From NCBI RefSeq assembly GCF_010550695.1, contig NZ_JAAGOB010000006.1, positions 248,001 to 312,000 on the forward strand: 64,000 bases of DNA, read 5' to 3'. Source of the stretch: Phytoactinopolyspora alkaliphila (GTDB lineage Bacteria > Actinomycetota > Actinomycetes > Jiangellales > Jiangellaceae). This document shows, piece by piece, positions 52,761-61,836 of this stretch. The translations under genes were made by a program, and so were the position numbers. The number at the start of each line of letters is the position of its first letter. Within the stretch, counting starts at the first letter, position 1. A model generated the notes under the pieces. The model saw only the letters and a list, made by a program, of their open reading frames with translations, ran no database searches and had not been told where the DNA came from.

Positions 52761-53540
52761 GTGCTGATCGCTTTCGCTTCCGCGAAGGGGTCGCCCGGCG
52801 TCACCACGACCGTCAACGTCCTGGGCGACGTCTGGCCGGCCGATGTGATGGTGGCCGACCTCGATCCGGCCGGTGGCGATCTCGCGCTGCGGCACCGTGA
52901 TCCCCAGGGCGAGCCGCTGGATCCGGAGCGCGGCTTGCTCTCGCTGGCCGCGGCTGCCCGCCGTGGGGTGGCGCAGAGCGAGCTGGAGTATCACGTTCAG
53001 CGGATCGACGGCGGCCTCGACATCGTCGCGGGCGTGGCCCGGCCGGAGCAGGTCACCGGCATCGGCCCGGTGTGGCCGGCGCTGGCGCACAGCCTGCGCG
53101 GCGCGGGGGTGGACGTGCTCGCCGACTGCGGCCGGGTCACGCCGGGCACCCCGGTCATGCCGGTGATGGCGGCGGCCGACGCGGTGGTGTTCGTCGTCCG
53201 CCCGTCTGTCGAGTCCTATGCCCACTTGCGCGAGCGGCTGCATTGGCTGTCCGACCCTCTGCAGATCGGCCAGCGGGGCAGCATCCCGGTGGGCGTCGTC
53301 GTCGTGACCTCGCCGTCCGACTCGTCGGCGGCTCGCGACCTGGACCGGCTCCTTCAGTACGCGGGGCTGCAGGTCTCGGTGCTCGGCCGGATCGCCGAGG
53401 ATCCGAAGGCGGTCCGGGCTTTGACCGGTCAGGCGAGCAAACGGCTGGACCGGTCTCTCCTGGTGCGGTCCGCCCGGCAGGTCGCGACGTCGGTGCGTTC
53501 GATGGCCAGCGGCCGTTCAGCCGCGGCAGCGGGGAGGTGA
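52761..53540 (+). CDS. TadZ/CpaE-like P-loop ATPase
   Basis: A 259-residue MinD/ParA-type protein. The N-terminus has a deviant Walker A (SAKGSPGVTTTVNVL) and Walker A' MVADLDPAGGDLALRHRD; DCGRVTP stands at the Walker B position. The receiver-like domain of classical CpaE is missing, as is usual in actinobacterial Tad clusters. It probably positions the pilus machine at the membrane. The GTG at 52761 follows GGGGAGGAC. Confidence 0.8.
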   Translation: MLIAFASAKGSPGVTTTVNVLGDVWPADVMVADLDPAGGDLALRHRDPQGEPLDPERGLLSLAAAARRGVAQSELEYHVQRIDGGLDIVAGVARPEQVTGIGPVWPALAHSLRGAGVDVLADCGRVTPGTPVMPVMAAADAVVFVVRPSVESYAHLRERLHWLSDPLQIGQRGSIPVGVVVVTSPSDSSAARDLDRLLQYAGLQVSVLGRIAEDPKAVRALTGQASKRLDRSLLVRSARQVATSVRSMASGRSAAAAGR

Positions 53541-53545
53541 GCACG

Positions 53546-54880
53546 ATGGTGAGCCAGATGGAGCATGTCGGGATGGACCAGAACCTGGTCCGGCGGCTGC
53601 GTGAAGAGGTCGCGGACATTCTCGCGCGCCAGCGCCGCGACGACGCGGCCAATGGTGTCGCCCCGATGTCGGCCGAGGACGAGCGCCAGTTCGCGCGCGC
53701 GGTGATCGGCCGGGTGCTCGACTCCTACGCGCGTTCTGAGATCGCCGCCGGGCGTACGCCACCCAGCGCGGAGGAAGAGGAGGAGATCTCCTCCGGCATT
53801 CATGCCGCGCTGTTCGGCGTCGGCCGGCTTCAGCCGCTCCTCGACAATCCCGACGTCGAGAACATCGACATCAACGGCTGCGACCACGTCTTCATCCAGT
53901 ACGCCGACGGGCGGGAGGAGATCGGCGCGCCGGTCGCCGAGAGCGACGACGAGCTGGTGGAGCTCGTCCAGATCCTGGGCGCGTACTCGGGACTGGCCAG
54001 CCGCCCGTTCGACTCGGCGAATCCCCAGCTGGACCTGCGGCTGCCCGACGGCAGCCGGCTGTCCGCGGTGATGGACGTGTGCGCGCGGCCGGCCATTTCC
54101 ATCCGCCGCTCGCGGCTGTCCCGGGTTCATCTCGACGAGCTGCTGAAGTACGGCTCGATCACGGAAGAACTGGCGGCGTTCCTGTCCGCCGCCGTGGCGG
54201 CGCGCAAGAACATCATGATCGCGGGCGCCACCAACGCCGGCAAGACGACGCTGCTGCGGGCGCTGGCGAACGAGATCCCTCCGTACGAGCGGCTGATCAC
54301 GGTGGAACGTGCCTTGGAGCTCGGGCTCGGCGAGTTCGCCGACCTGCACCCCAACGTGGTGGCTTTCGAGGAGCGGTTGCCGAACTCCGAGGGTATGGGC
54401 GCCATCACTATGGCCGAGCTGGTCCGCCGGAGCCTGCGGATGAACCCCAGCCGGGTGATCGTCGGCGAGGTGCTGGGCGACGAGATCGTCACCATGCTCA
54501 ACGCGATGAGCCAGGGCAACGACGGATCGTTGTCCACCATCCACGCCAACAGCTCCATCGAGGTCTTCAACCGGATCTCCACCTACGCCATCCAGTCGGT
54601 GGAGCGGCTCCCGGTCGACGCCACGATGATGCTGATCGCCGGGGCCATCGATTTCGTGGTCTTCGTCGAGAAGCGCAACGACTACGCCAGCGGTGGCCGG
54701 CTTCGCCGGTTCGTCTCCAGCATCCGCGAGATCAACGGCGTGGACGGACGGGTGCTGTCCAGCGAGGTCTTCGCCGCCGGGCCCGAGGGTGTCGCCGTGC
54801 CGGCCGCGCCGATCAGCTGTCTCGACGAGCTGGTCGCCGTGGGATACCAGCCTGGAGCGGCGGCCGCATGGACCGCATGA
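53546..54880 (+). CDS. CpaF/TadA-type secretion ATPase
   Basis: A 444-residue ATPase of the VirB11/type II-IV secretion family that powers pilus assembly. An N-terminal helical domain (LREEVADILARQRRDD) is followed by NIDINGCDHVFIQYADGR, Walker A GATNAGKT (227-234), the Asp/Glu boxes LITVERALELGL and NPSRVIVGEVLGDE, and the His box SLSTIHANSS. The start at ATG 53546 has GGGGAGG at 8 nt; a GTG at 53537 overlapping the upstream stop is an alternative. A longer frame to 53072 lies inside the previous gene. Confidence 0.92.
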   Translation: MVSQMEHVGMDQNLVRRLREEVADILARQRRDDAANGVAPMSAEDERQFARAVIGRVLDSYARSEIAAGRTPPSAEEEEEISSGIHAALFGVGRLQPLLDNPDVENIDINGCDHVFIQYADGREEIGAPVAESDDELVELVQILGAYSGLASRPFDSANPQLDLRLPDGSRLSAVMDVCARPAISIRRSRLSRVHLDELLKYGSITEELAAFLSAAVAARKNIMIAGATNAGKTTLLRALANEIPPYERLITVERALELGLGEFADLHPNVVAFEERLPNSEGMGAITMAELVRRSLRMNPSRVIVGEVLGDEIVTMLNAMSQGNDGSLSTIHANSSIEVFNRISTYAIQSVERLPVDATMMLIAGAIDFVVFVEKRNDYASGGRLRRFVSSIREINGVDGRVLSSEVFAAGPEGVAVPAAPISCLDELVAVGYQPGAAAAWTA

Positions 54881-55743
54881 CGCCCACGTTCCTGCTGACC
54901 GTCCTCATGGGAGCGGCGGTCGGCGGCGGCGTGCTGTTGCTGTACGTCGCGCTGCGCGGCGTCGAGCTCCGCCCGCCGGCGCCGAACCGCGGCCGCCCGC
55001 TTCTCGAGCGCCTCGGCCGGCAGACCCTCATCGGCATCGGCGCCGGCGTGGTGGTCCTCGCCATCACCCAGTGGCCGGTCGCGGCCGTCGGTGGAGGCGC
55101 GCTGGTGGCGGCGTGGCCGATGCTCTTCGGTGGCGCGCGTGCCGAACGCGAGGCCATCGCTCGGCTCGAGGGGCTCGCGGCGTGGACCGAGTCACTCCGC
55201 GACACCATCGCCGGTGCCGTGGGCCTGGAGCAGGCGATCCCCGCGACGGTGTACGCCGCCGCGCCCTCTGTGCAGCCGCAGCTGCGCATGCTGGCCGACC
55301 GGCTGCGCATCCGGATGCCGATGCCCGAGGCGTTGCAGCGATTCGCCGACGACCTCGATGACCCGAGCGCGGATCTCGTGGTGGCGTCCCTGATTCTCAA
55401 CTCCCGGTTGCGTGGACCCGGTCTGCGTCAGGTGCTCAGTTCGCTCGCCGACTCGGCGCGGGCCGAGCTCGACATGCGTCAGCGCGTGTTCGCCGGGCGC
55501 GCGAGCACCCGCAGGTCGATCCAGATCGTCGTCGGGTTCAGCCTGGCGTTCATGATCGGCCTGTCGGTGGTCAACCGCGAGTACGTCGAGCCGTACGGCA
55601 CGGCCATGGGGCAGGTGGTCCTGGCCGTGGTGATCGGCCTGTTCGCACTCGGATTCATGTGGATGCGCCGGCTGTCCAACATCGAGGTCCCCGACCGGTT
55701 CCTCGTGACGGCTTCGCCGGGCAGCACGGGAGGCAGGTCATGA
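54868..55743 (+). CDS. TadB-like inner-membrane platform protein (T2SSF domain)
   Basis: A 291-residue membrane protein: two membrane segments near the start (FLLTVLMGAAVGGGVLLLYVA, LIGIGAGVVVLAITQ), a cytoplasmic T2SSF-like helical domain (WTESLRDTIAGAVGLEQAI, then DDPSADLVVASLILNSR), and two more segments at the end (IQIVVGFSLAFMIGLSVV, VVLAVVIGLFALGFMW). It forms the platform of the Flp pilus with the next gene product. The ATG at 54868 has GGAGCGG at 7 nt; an ATG at 54877 that overlaps the cpaF stop is also possible. Confidence 0.87.
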   Translation: MDRMTPTFLLTVLMGAAVGGGVLLLYVALRGVELRPPAPNRGRPLLERLGRQTLIGIGAGVVVLAITQWPVAAVGGGALVAAWPMLFGGARAEREAIARLEGLAAWTESLRDTIAGAVGLEQAIPATVYAAAPSVQPQLRMLADRLRIRMPMPEALQRFADDLDDPSADLVVASLILNSRLRGPGLRQVLSSLADSARAELDMRQRVFAGRASTRRSIQIVVGFSLAFMIGLSVVNREYVEPYGTAMGQVVLAVVIGLFALGFMWMRRLSNIEVPDRFLVTASPGSTGGRS

Positions 55744-56663
55744 CCCTGATTATCCTGGCCGGCGCACTGGTCGGCCTCGGCCTGCTCGTGCTGGGCCTGG
55801 TGCTCTTCCAGCCGCGGTCCAACCCCGCGGCCGCGCTGGCCCGCCTCGACCTGGACCGGGGCAGGGCCCGGCAGGCGCGGATCACCGCCGCGTCGTTCGA
55901 TCCCCGCCAGGTCCGGGAGTCGGAGTCGCTGCGCAAGGTGGGTGGCCGCCTGCGCTCCTCCTTCGAGAACATCGGCATCGACCTTGGCGCGCTGCGCAGT
56001 GACCTGTCGCTGATGGGCCGTTCGCTGGAAGGTCACCTGGCGATGAGCGTGCTGGCGGCGCTCGGAGGCTTCCTCGCACCGGTGGTGCTGGATGTGCTGC
56101 TGATCCTCGGAGGGGTCGGCTTCGGCCTGTCGATGTCGTTCGTGCTGGGCATCGTCTTCGCGCTCGTGGGCGCGATCATGCCGACCTTGAGTGTCCGGGC
56201 CACCGCTTCGGAGCGGCGGCGGGACTTCCGCCACGTCGTGGGCTCGTTCCTGGACCTCGTGGCGATGAACCTCTCGGGCGGCAGGGGCGTGCCGGAGGCG
56301 CTCTCGACGGCGGCCAGCCTCAGCGACGGCTGGGCGATGACCCGGATTCGGGAGACTCTGCTGACCGCCCGCCTGCACGGCGTCACCCCGTGGGCGGCTC
56401 TGGGCGAGCTCGGCGACGAGCTGCGAATCGAGGAGTTGCGGGACCTGGCGGCCGCGCTCGCGCTGGTCGCCGAGGACGGAGCGAAGGTCCGGGAGTCGCT
56501 GGCGGCCAGGGCGGGTTCACTGCGCCGGCGCGAGCTGGCCGAAGTGGAGGGCAAGGCCGGTGAGCGGTCACAGTCCATGCTGGTGGCTCAGCTGCTGCTC
56601 TGCCTCGGTTTCCTCGTGTTCCTCCTGTATCCGGCCTTGATGGGCGTGCTGGAGGGATCGTGA
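55740..56663 (+). CDS. TadC-like inner-membrane platform protein (T2SSF domain)
   Basis: A 307-residue membrane protein, second platform subunit. First segment LIILAGALVGLGLLVLGLVLF, central pair FLAPVVLDVLLILGGVGFGL and FVLGIVFALVGAIMPTLSV, T2SSF domain (VGSFLDLVAMNLSGGRGVPEALSTAA, ELRDLAAALALVAEDGAKVRESL), last segment LLLCLGFLVFLLYPALMGVL. ATGA overlap with the TadB gene, after GGGAGG. Confidence 0.87.
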   Translation: MTLIILAGALVGLGLLVLGLVLFQPRSNPAAALARLDLDRGRARQARITAASFDPRQVRESESLRKVGGRLRSSFENIGIDLGALRSDLSLMGRSLEGHLAMSVLAALGGFLAPVVLDVLLILGGVGFGLSMSFVLGIVFALVGAIMPTLSVRATASERRRDFRHVVGSFLDLVAMNLSGGRGVPEALSTAASLSDGWAMTRIRETLLTARLHGVTPWAALGELGDELRIEELRDLAAALALVAEDGAKVRESLAARAGSLRRRELAEVEGKAGERSQSMLVAQLLLCLGFLVFLLYPALMGVLEGS

Positions 56664-56757
56664 GCATTTGTTTCAACGGCTGGTCACAGGGAGAATATCT
56701 CCGGGTGAAGATCGCAGGCCACGTAACACCGTCCAGAACGAGCAGGAGAACGAGTTG

Positions 56758-56994
56758 ATGAACGCCTACTTCTCACCGTCCACGCCGCAGGGCATGTTGC
56801 TGCTCCTGCTCCGGTCCCGGCTCGATCGCGCTCAGGCCACGTCGCAACGAGGCGCGTCGGCGATGGAGTTCGTCATCATCACGGCGGTCCTGGTCGCGCT
56901 GGCGGCAGCGGTCGGCCTGATCATCTATAACATGGTCGAGGGCAAGGCCAACGAGATCCAGATCCCGGACACGCCCGGCGGCGGGAACCCCTGA
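56758..56994 (+). CDS. Small Flp-type pilin-like protein
   Basis: A 78-residue protein: a positively charged leader, then QRGASAMEFVIITAVLVALAAAVG, the prepilin pattern of a small residue before A-M-E-F with the conserved Glu and a long hydrophobic stem, and a short polar tail ending PGGGNP. It is probably the major pilus subunit, cleaved by a prepilin peptidase that is not encoded here. AGGAGAACGAG precedes the ATG at 56758; an open frame from 56668 has no ribosome site. Confidence 0.75.
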   Translation: MNAYFSPSTPQGMLLLLLRSRLDRAQATSQRGASAMEFVIITAVLVALAAAVGLIIYNMVEGKANEIQIPDTPGGGNP

Positions 56995-57002
56995 TCCGTT
57001 CC

Positions 57003-57401
57003 ATGCCGGTCCGTCGTCGTTCCGAGCGTGGTGCCAGCTCTATCGAGATGGTGCTGTACACGCCCATCATGTTCTTCGTGATCTTCCTGATCATCCAGTT
57101 CGCGCTGCACTATCACGGGAACCAGGTGGCGCACGCCGCCGCGCGCGAGGGCGCGCGGGTAGCACGGCAGGGCGGCGGTACGGCGGATGCGCTGGCACTG
57201 GCGAGGAGTAGCGCCACGACGTATGCCAGCCGGGTAGGGGGAAACCAGCTGGTCGTCACCCGCGTCGATGCCATGGGAATCGGGGACGGCTACATCCGCG
57301 TCGAGGTCTGCGGCCGGGCCAAGGAGATCATCAAGAACATCACCCCCGAGGTGTGCCAGCATGTGGAAGGCCCCATCGAAGAGTTCCGGCCGGATCTGTA
57401 A
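57003..57401 (+). CDS. TadE-like pilus protein
   Basis: A 132-residue pseudopilin. It begins RRRSERGASSIEMVLYTPIMFFVIFLIIQFALHYHGNQ, the TadE pattern of RG-x-x-x-E before a hydrophobic helix, then an AAREGARVAR helix and a beta-rich domain with two Cys (VEVCGRAKE, PEVCQHVE) that may form a disulphide. It lies 8 bp after the pilin gene. Confidence 0.87.
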   Translation: MPVRRRSERGASSIEMVLYTPIMFFVIFLIIQFALHYHGNQVAHAAAREGARVARQGGGTADALALARSSATTYASRVGGNQLVVTRVDAMGIGDGYIRVEVCGRAKEIIKNITPEVCQHVEGPIEEFRPDL

Positions 57402-57409
57402 GGCGTGTG

Positions 57410-57826
57410 GTGAGAACCGAGACGACGGCGAGACGTGAACGTGGATCCATGGCCATCGAGGTCGTGCTCCTCGTGCCGATCCTGGTCGCCGTCATGCTTC
57501 TCGTCATCGGCTTCGGGCGGTACGCCGACCGGCAGGGCGACGTGCAGTCCGCGGCCCGGGAGGCGGCGCGTGCCGCGTCGTATGAACGAGACATCGGCTC
57601 CGCGCAGGCAGCGGCACAGCAGGCGGCCAACCGGGCGTTGCCGGGCGGGCTGACATGCCAGGGTGTGGACCTGGGCGGCAGCAACTTCACCGCCGGCGGC
57701 TCGGTCACGGTGCGGGTGAGCTGCCAGGTGAGCTTCGCCGAGCTGGCCTTCGCCGGGTTCCCGGGGAGCGCCACCATGACCGGGCAGAGCGTCGCCCCGC
57801 TCGACCAGTGGCGGCGGACATCGTGA
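57410..57826 (+). CDS. TadE/TadF-like pilus protein
   Basis: A 138-residue second pseudopilin with RRERGSMAIEVVLLVPILVAVMLLVIGFGRYADRQGDVQSAAREAARAAS, the RG...E-V-L-L-P pattern and AAREAARAAS helix shared with the preceding protein. Two Cys in the outer domain (GLTCQGV, RVSCQVS). The GTG at 57410 is the best start, 8 bp after the upstream TAA; a GTG one codon earlier and a longer frame inside the previous gene also exist. Confidence 0.83.
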   Translation: MRTETTARRERGSMAIEVVLLVPILVAVMLLVIGFGRYADRQGDVQSAAREAARAASYERDIGSAQAAAQQAANRALPGGLTCQGVDLGGSNFTAGGSVTVRVSCQVSFAELAFAGFPGSATMTGQSVAPLDQWRRTS

Positions 57827-58263
57827 CGGCATCCACGCTGCGCCGGCACCGCGAGGCCCCGGAGCGCGGCTCCATCAGCGCCATGGTGATCGTGCTGATC
57901 GTCATGCTGTTCGCGGTCGCCGGTCTCATCTACGACGGCGGCCGGGCCATCAACGCCCGGCAGCAGGCCTTCGACGACGCCGAGCAGGCAGCCCGGGCGG
58001 GCGCGAACCAGATCGATATCGACAGATTCCGCGCGGACGGCACCGTGGTGATCGTTCAAGGCGAGGCGGAGTATGCCGTGCGGCAGTACCTGGCCCAGCT
58101 CGACCGTACCTACACCACCGTCCGTGTCGGGGTCACCGGAGACTCGGTCGAGGTGGATCTTGGCCGCACGGTGCCCACTGGCCTGCTGCAGCTGGTGTTC
58201 GTGAGCAGCTTCGACGTCTCAGGCAGCGCCATCGCGCAGCCTGAAGTTGGAATTGGAGGATGA
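57823..58263 (+). CDS. TadG-like (Flp pilus-assembly, Tad domain) protein
   Basis: A 146-residue protein: REAPERGSISAMVIVLIVMLFAVAGLIYDGGRAINARQQAFDDAEQAARAGANQID, the Tad-domain pattern with RGS, a membrane helix, the L-x-x-D-G-G-R turn and the AEQAARAGA helix, followed by a small beta domain. Much shorter than proteobacterial TadG, lacking its von Willebrand domain, as in other actinobacteria. GTGA overlap with the gene before, ATGA overlap with the gene after. Confidence 0.83.
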   Translation: MTASTLRRHREAPERGSISAMVIVLIVMLFAVAGLIYDGGRAINARQQAFDDAEQAARAGANQIDIDRFRADGTVVIVQGEAEYAVRQYLAQLDRTYTTVRVGVTGDSVEVDLGRTVPTGLLQLVFVSSFDVSGSAIAQPEVGIGG

Positions 58264-61200
58264 CCGTGAGCCCGGTCGAGAACCCACCGCCACCGCCGCC
58301 TCCCTCGTCCGTCCGGCCCGGTCAGTCCGGGGCCACCGCGGAACCTGCGGGCGTCACCCGCGAGATCGGGCCGCAGCGTTTCCAGCGCTCAGCCGAAGCC
58401 GAGCCGGAACGCAACCTGGTCCAGGCGATCGTGGCGGGCCTGGCGCTGGCGCTGCTGGTCGTCGGGGTACCGGTCGCCCTGCTGGCGCTGGCCGGTCCGC
58501 CGCCGATTCCCACGTCGCTGCCGAGTCGCGATGACCTCACCGGCACCATCGGAGCCGAGCAACTGGTGGGTGTCCTGGTCTGGATCGTCTGGCTGGCCTG
58601 GCTGCAGTTCACGATCTGTGTGCTGGTGGAGATGCGCAGTGCTGTCCGCGGCATCGGCCTGCCGTCCCGCGTCCCCATGTCCGGCGCGTCGCAGCGGCTG
58701 GCCAGGGTCCTCGTCGGCTCGATCCTGCTGGCGGCGACGGCCGCGGGGCAGGCGTCGGCGGCGGTGCCGGCCACCCCGGCGGACATGTCCGGCGCGGCGG
58801 GGAAGTCTGTCATCAGCGCGGCCGCGGTCACCGAGGACACCACCGTCGCGGGCACCGTCCACGAACGGGACGACAGATCCGAGTCCGGGTCGTCGTCGCG
58901 GTCGGGGCCTTCCGATCAGGCCGTGTACCGTCTCGGCGACATGGTCCTCGACCCCGAGGACGGCAAAGAGCTGCTGGGGATGAAGGTGTACGTGGTGCAG
59001 CCGCCCGAGGGCCGGTACCACGACAATCTCTGGGACATCGCCGAGCGGACCCTCGGTGACGGCCGTCGTTACCAGGAGATCTACGAGCTCAACAAGGGAC
59101 GCGAACAGCCGGACGGGCACGAGCTGTCCCTGGCCCGGCTGATCTACCCGAACTGGCTCATCGCGCTGCCCGACGATGCCACGGATGCCGACGTCGTCAC
59201 GTACGAGGAGCCCGAGGCAGAGGCCGAGGAGGAACCGGCCGGCACCGGAGCCGGAGAATCCGGCGACGAGCCGGCCGCCGAAGGCGACGCTACCGGCGAA
59301 AACGCGAGCACCGAAGGCGAAGCCGCCGAGGACACCGGCGGCAAGGCACTCACCGGGGACGGCCGGGATGCCACCGGCTCCGGCACCGAAGGGGCCGCCG
59401 AGGCGCAGAACACCTACCGCGACCTGGTCTTCGGCGGCCTGCTGGCGGCCGGGGTGCTGGGCGCCATCGAGATGGTGCGCCGCCGCCGGCGCACGCCGGA
59501 GCCGGGCGACGACGCGCTCGAGGCCGAGGTGGCGCTGCGCGTCGGCGCCGACCCGGACCGGGCCCGCTGGCTCGACTACGCCCTGCGCAGCCTGGCGGCG
59601 CAATGCCGGGACGCGGGCACTCCGCTGCCGGCCGTCTACGCCGCCTACGTGGACAACGAGTCCGTCGACCTGATGATCGCGCCCGCTCGCCTCGACGCCC
59701 CCGAACCGTGGGAGGTCACCGAGGACGGCCGCCGCTGGACGCTCGAGCGGGAGAACGTGGCCGGGGTGGGCCAGCCGATCGCCGACGGCGTGCTCGCTCC
59801 CTACCCGGGACTCGTCTCGCTCGGCCGGGACGGCGACTGGGACATTCTGATCGATCTCGAGGCGGCCGGTGGGCCGGTCAGCATCGTGGGCGACCCGGGT
59901 GCGGCCTTCGAGGTCGCGACCGCCATCGCCGTGGAGCTGGCGACCAACCAATGGTCGGATCATCTGCGGGTCACCGCCGCGGGCCTGCCGGACGAGCTGA
60001 CGGTCTTCGAGCCGGGACGGCTGCGGCTGGTGGGCGACGTCAGTTCCGTCATGCCCGAGCTGATGTCGCGACGTGTGGACGGTCTCGGCCCGGATGTGCT
60101 GACCGGCCGGCTCGCGCCGGGTGGTGGCGGGGCGTGGATGCCGGAGTACGTGGTCCTCGGCACCGGCCCGGGCGAGGAGACCGCGGCCGCACTGACCGAG
60201 CTCACCAGTGCGGCGAGCCGTTCTCCGGTGGGCGTGGTCTGCGCGGGCGAGGTTCCCGGCGCACGCTGGAGATTGTCGGTCGACTCGTCAGGCACCATCG
60301 ACGTTCCTGCGCTCGGCCTACGTTTCCAGGCGAACCAGCTCTCGTGGCGCAGCATCGAGGCGATCGCCGGCCTGGTGGACCCGGAGCGCTACGGCGGCGG
60401 TGACGACCCGGACGGCCCGATCCTCCATGAGGCGTGGCTGCCCGAGGCGCGCCCGGAGATTCCGGAGCCGCCGGCCACCCTCGACGTGGCGCACCTGGCC
60501 ACCGCGCCGGTCCGGGTGTTCGTGCTCGGCCCGGTGGAGGTGCAGTGCGCTCACGATATCGACGACGAGAGACGCGCGCTGGCCACCGAGATCGTCGTCT
60601 ATCTCTCCTTGCACCCGGAGGGCGTGCACCCCACGGTGCTGTCCGCCGCGATCTGGCCTCGCGGAGTCACGGCCGCGGTTCGCGAGTCGACCTTCGCGCG
60701 GGTCCGTGACTGGCTCGGCGTCGATCCCGACGGCTCGCCGTACCTGCTGATGACGGCCGACGGCCGGCTGAAGCTCAGCCCGGACGTCATCCTGGACTGG
60801 GACGTGGTGTGCGGCCTGCTGCTGCGCTCGCGCGCCGCCCGGGACCCGAGGGAGGAGGCCGACCTGCTGCGCAAGGCGTTGCGGGTGGCGCGGGGGCCGG
60901 TGCTGGCCGACAGGCCACAGGGCCGCTACTCCTGGATCGCCCGGGCACGGCTCGAGCGGCTCGCCTCTGACGTCTTGATCGACGCCGCGCACCGTCTCTC
61001 GGTGCTCAGCGGCGACGGCGGCGATCCGGGAACCGCCGCGGCGGCGGCGCGGGCCGGCCTGCGGGTGCGCCCGGGAGAGCAGTTGCTCTGGCGGGATCTC
61101 CTGCAAGCCCAGCACGCCGCCGACGGCGCGGCGGGTGCGATGACGGTCGCCGAGGAGATGTCCGGCGTGCTCACCGGCCTCGGCGTGCCCGACCTCGAAC

Positions 61201-61283
61201 CGGAGACCGGGGCCCTGCTGGACGAGCTGATTCCCGGCTCCGGTGCGGACCGTTCCGGAGTGCACCGCCGCGACCTGGCCTGA
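58260..61283 (+). CDS. Membrane protein with LysM-like and cytoplasmic BTAD (SARP-type) domains
   Basis: 1007 residues. A Pro-rich start precedes three membrane segments (about 58-82, 100-125, 140-165). A LysM-like domain follows at about 239-295 (VYVVQPPEGRYHDNLWDIAERTLG, IYELNKGREQPDG, IYPNWLIALP), then an acidic Glu/Ala/Gly-rich linker and a fourth membrane segment (388-405, LVFGGLLAAGVLGAIEMVRRRRR). From about 750 a winged-helix domain (VRVFVLGPVEVQ, TEIVVYLSLHPEG, LSAAIWPRG) leads into a BTAD-type TPR domain to the end. Predicted topology puts LysM outside and the winged helix-BTAD inside, like a one-piece transmembrane regulator. It follows the Tad genes with an ATGA overlap and may couple wall or pilus state to transcription; that role is inferred. 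Confidence 0.8.
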   Translation: MTVSPVENPPPPPPPSSVRPGQSGATAEPAGVTREIGPQRFQRSAEAEPERNLVQAIVAGLALALLVVGVPVALLALAGPPPIPTSLPSRDDLTGTIGAEQLVGVLVWIVWLAWLQFTICVLVEMRSAVRGIGLPSRVPMSGASQRLARVLVGSILLAATAAGQASAAVPATPADMSGAAGKSVISAAAVTEDTTVAGTVHERDDRSESGSSSRSGPSDQAVYRLGDMVLDPEDGKELLGMKVYVVQPPEGRYHDNLWDIAERTLGDGRRYQEIYELNKGREQPDGHELSLARLIYPNWLIALPDDATDADVVTYEEPEAEAEEEPAGTGAGESGDEPAAEGDATGENASTEGEAAEDTGGKALTGDGRDATGSGTEGAAEAQNTYRDLVFGGLLAAGVLGAIEMVRRRRRTPEPGDDALEAEVALRVGADPDRARWLDYALRSLAAQCRDAGTPLPAVYAAYVDNESVDLMIAPARLDAPEPWEVTEDGRRWTLERENVAGVGQPIADGVLAPYPGLVSLGRDGDWDILIDLEAAGGPVSIVGDPGAAFEVATAIAVELATNQWSDHLRVTAAGLPDELTVFEPGRLRLVGDVSSVMPELMSRRVDGLGPDVLTGRLAPGGGGAWMPEYVVLGTGPGEETAAALTELTSAASRSPVGVVCAGEVPGARWRLSVDSSGTIDVPALGLRFQANQLSWRSIEAIAGLVDPERYGGGDDPDGPILHEAWLPEARPEIPEPPATLDVAHLATAPVRVFVLGPVEVQCAHDIDDERRALATEIVVYLSLHPEGVHPTVLSAAIWPRGVTAAVRESTFARVRDWLGVDPDGSPYLLMTADGRLKLSPDVILDWDVVCGLLLRSRAARDPREEADLLRKALRVARGPVLADRPQGRYSWIARARLERLASDVLIDAAHRLSVLSGDGGDPGTAAAAARAGLRVRPGEQLLWRDLLQAQHAADGAAGAMTVAEEMSGVLTGLGVPDLEPETGALLDELIPGSGADRSGVHRRDLA

Positions 61284-61319
61284 ATCGGTGCGCCATCGCG
61301 GCCACCGCGGACTGTCCTG

Positions 61320-61347
61320 TTGCCGATTCGCACATGCCCGGTAGGCT
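61320..61347 (+). promoter_or_regulatory. Candidate promoter of the WXG100 gene
   Basis: TTGCCG (61320-61325) and TAGGCT (61342-61347) are 16 bp apart in the 124-bp gap after the BTAD gene. A leader of about 55 nt would follow, ending with AAGGAG (61395-61400), 7 nt before the ATG. The gap is less GC-rich near the start (ATTATCGATATAAGG). Confidence 0.4.
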
Positions 61348-61407
61348 CTGCCATGTCGCGTCCCGCCACATGGGTCGTGGCTGATTATCGATATAAGGAG
61401 TTACATC

Positions 61408-61683
61408 ATGGCAGTAGGCGCAGAACTATCCACCCTGGCGGAGCTCTATCGCACATTCAATGCGAAGGGCGAGGACGCCGAGACCATCAAGAACGACGTC
61501 GACGGTGCGCTGGACAACACGGTCTGGGAAGGCACCTACGCGACGCAGTTCCGGGAGGCGTGGGAAGAGTACAAGCAGAACCTGATCACGCTGCGGGACG
61601 CGCTCGAGGGCGCGGCCCAGGACGTGCTCGTCAACCACAACAACATGGCCGAAGCGTTCGGCGAGCCGGACCGTCTCCCCTGA
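61408..61683 (+). CDS. WXG100-family type VII secretion protein (ESAT-6-like)
   Basis: A 91-residue helical hairpin protein. The turn motif is WEG (Trp40-Gly42) in NTVWEGTYATQFREAWEEYK, flanked by two amphipathic helices, the size and layout of ESX substrates. The expected YxxxD/E-type export signal in the tail is not obvious; the end is AEAFGEPDRLP. Strong ribosome site AAGGAG. Followed by a strong hairpin and then the EccC-type gene, so it is probably a substrate or partner of that machine. Confidence 0.88.
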   Translation: MAVGAELSTLAELYRTFNAKGEDAETIKNDVDGALDNTVWEGTYATQFREAWEEYKQNLITLRDALEGAAQDVLVNHNNMAEAFGEPDRLP

Positions 61684-61708
61684 GGTTCAGCTCTTCAAGG
61701 TTTCACCA

Positions 61709-61745
61709 CGGTGGCCCGCATTCTTCTGAAGAATGCGGGCCACCG
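61709..61745 (+). terminator. Strong hairpin terminator after the WXG100 gene
   Basis: Perfect 18-bp complementary arms (CGGTGGCCCGCATTCTTC and its reverse complement) separated by a single T; in RNA the innermost pairs would open to form the loop. It starts 26 nt after the WXG100 stop. No T-run follows, as is common for actinobacterial terminators. It would limit readthrough into the eccC-type gene and may also stabilise the abundant WXG100 mRNA. Confidence 0.8.
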
Positions 61746-61836
61746 CCGTATGCAGGCGTCACGTGGACACTGATTTGTGCCGGTACCATGCTGGTCGGTG
61801 AAGAAGTGACCTACCGGAAAGCGGGAGTGTAGGGAC

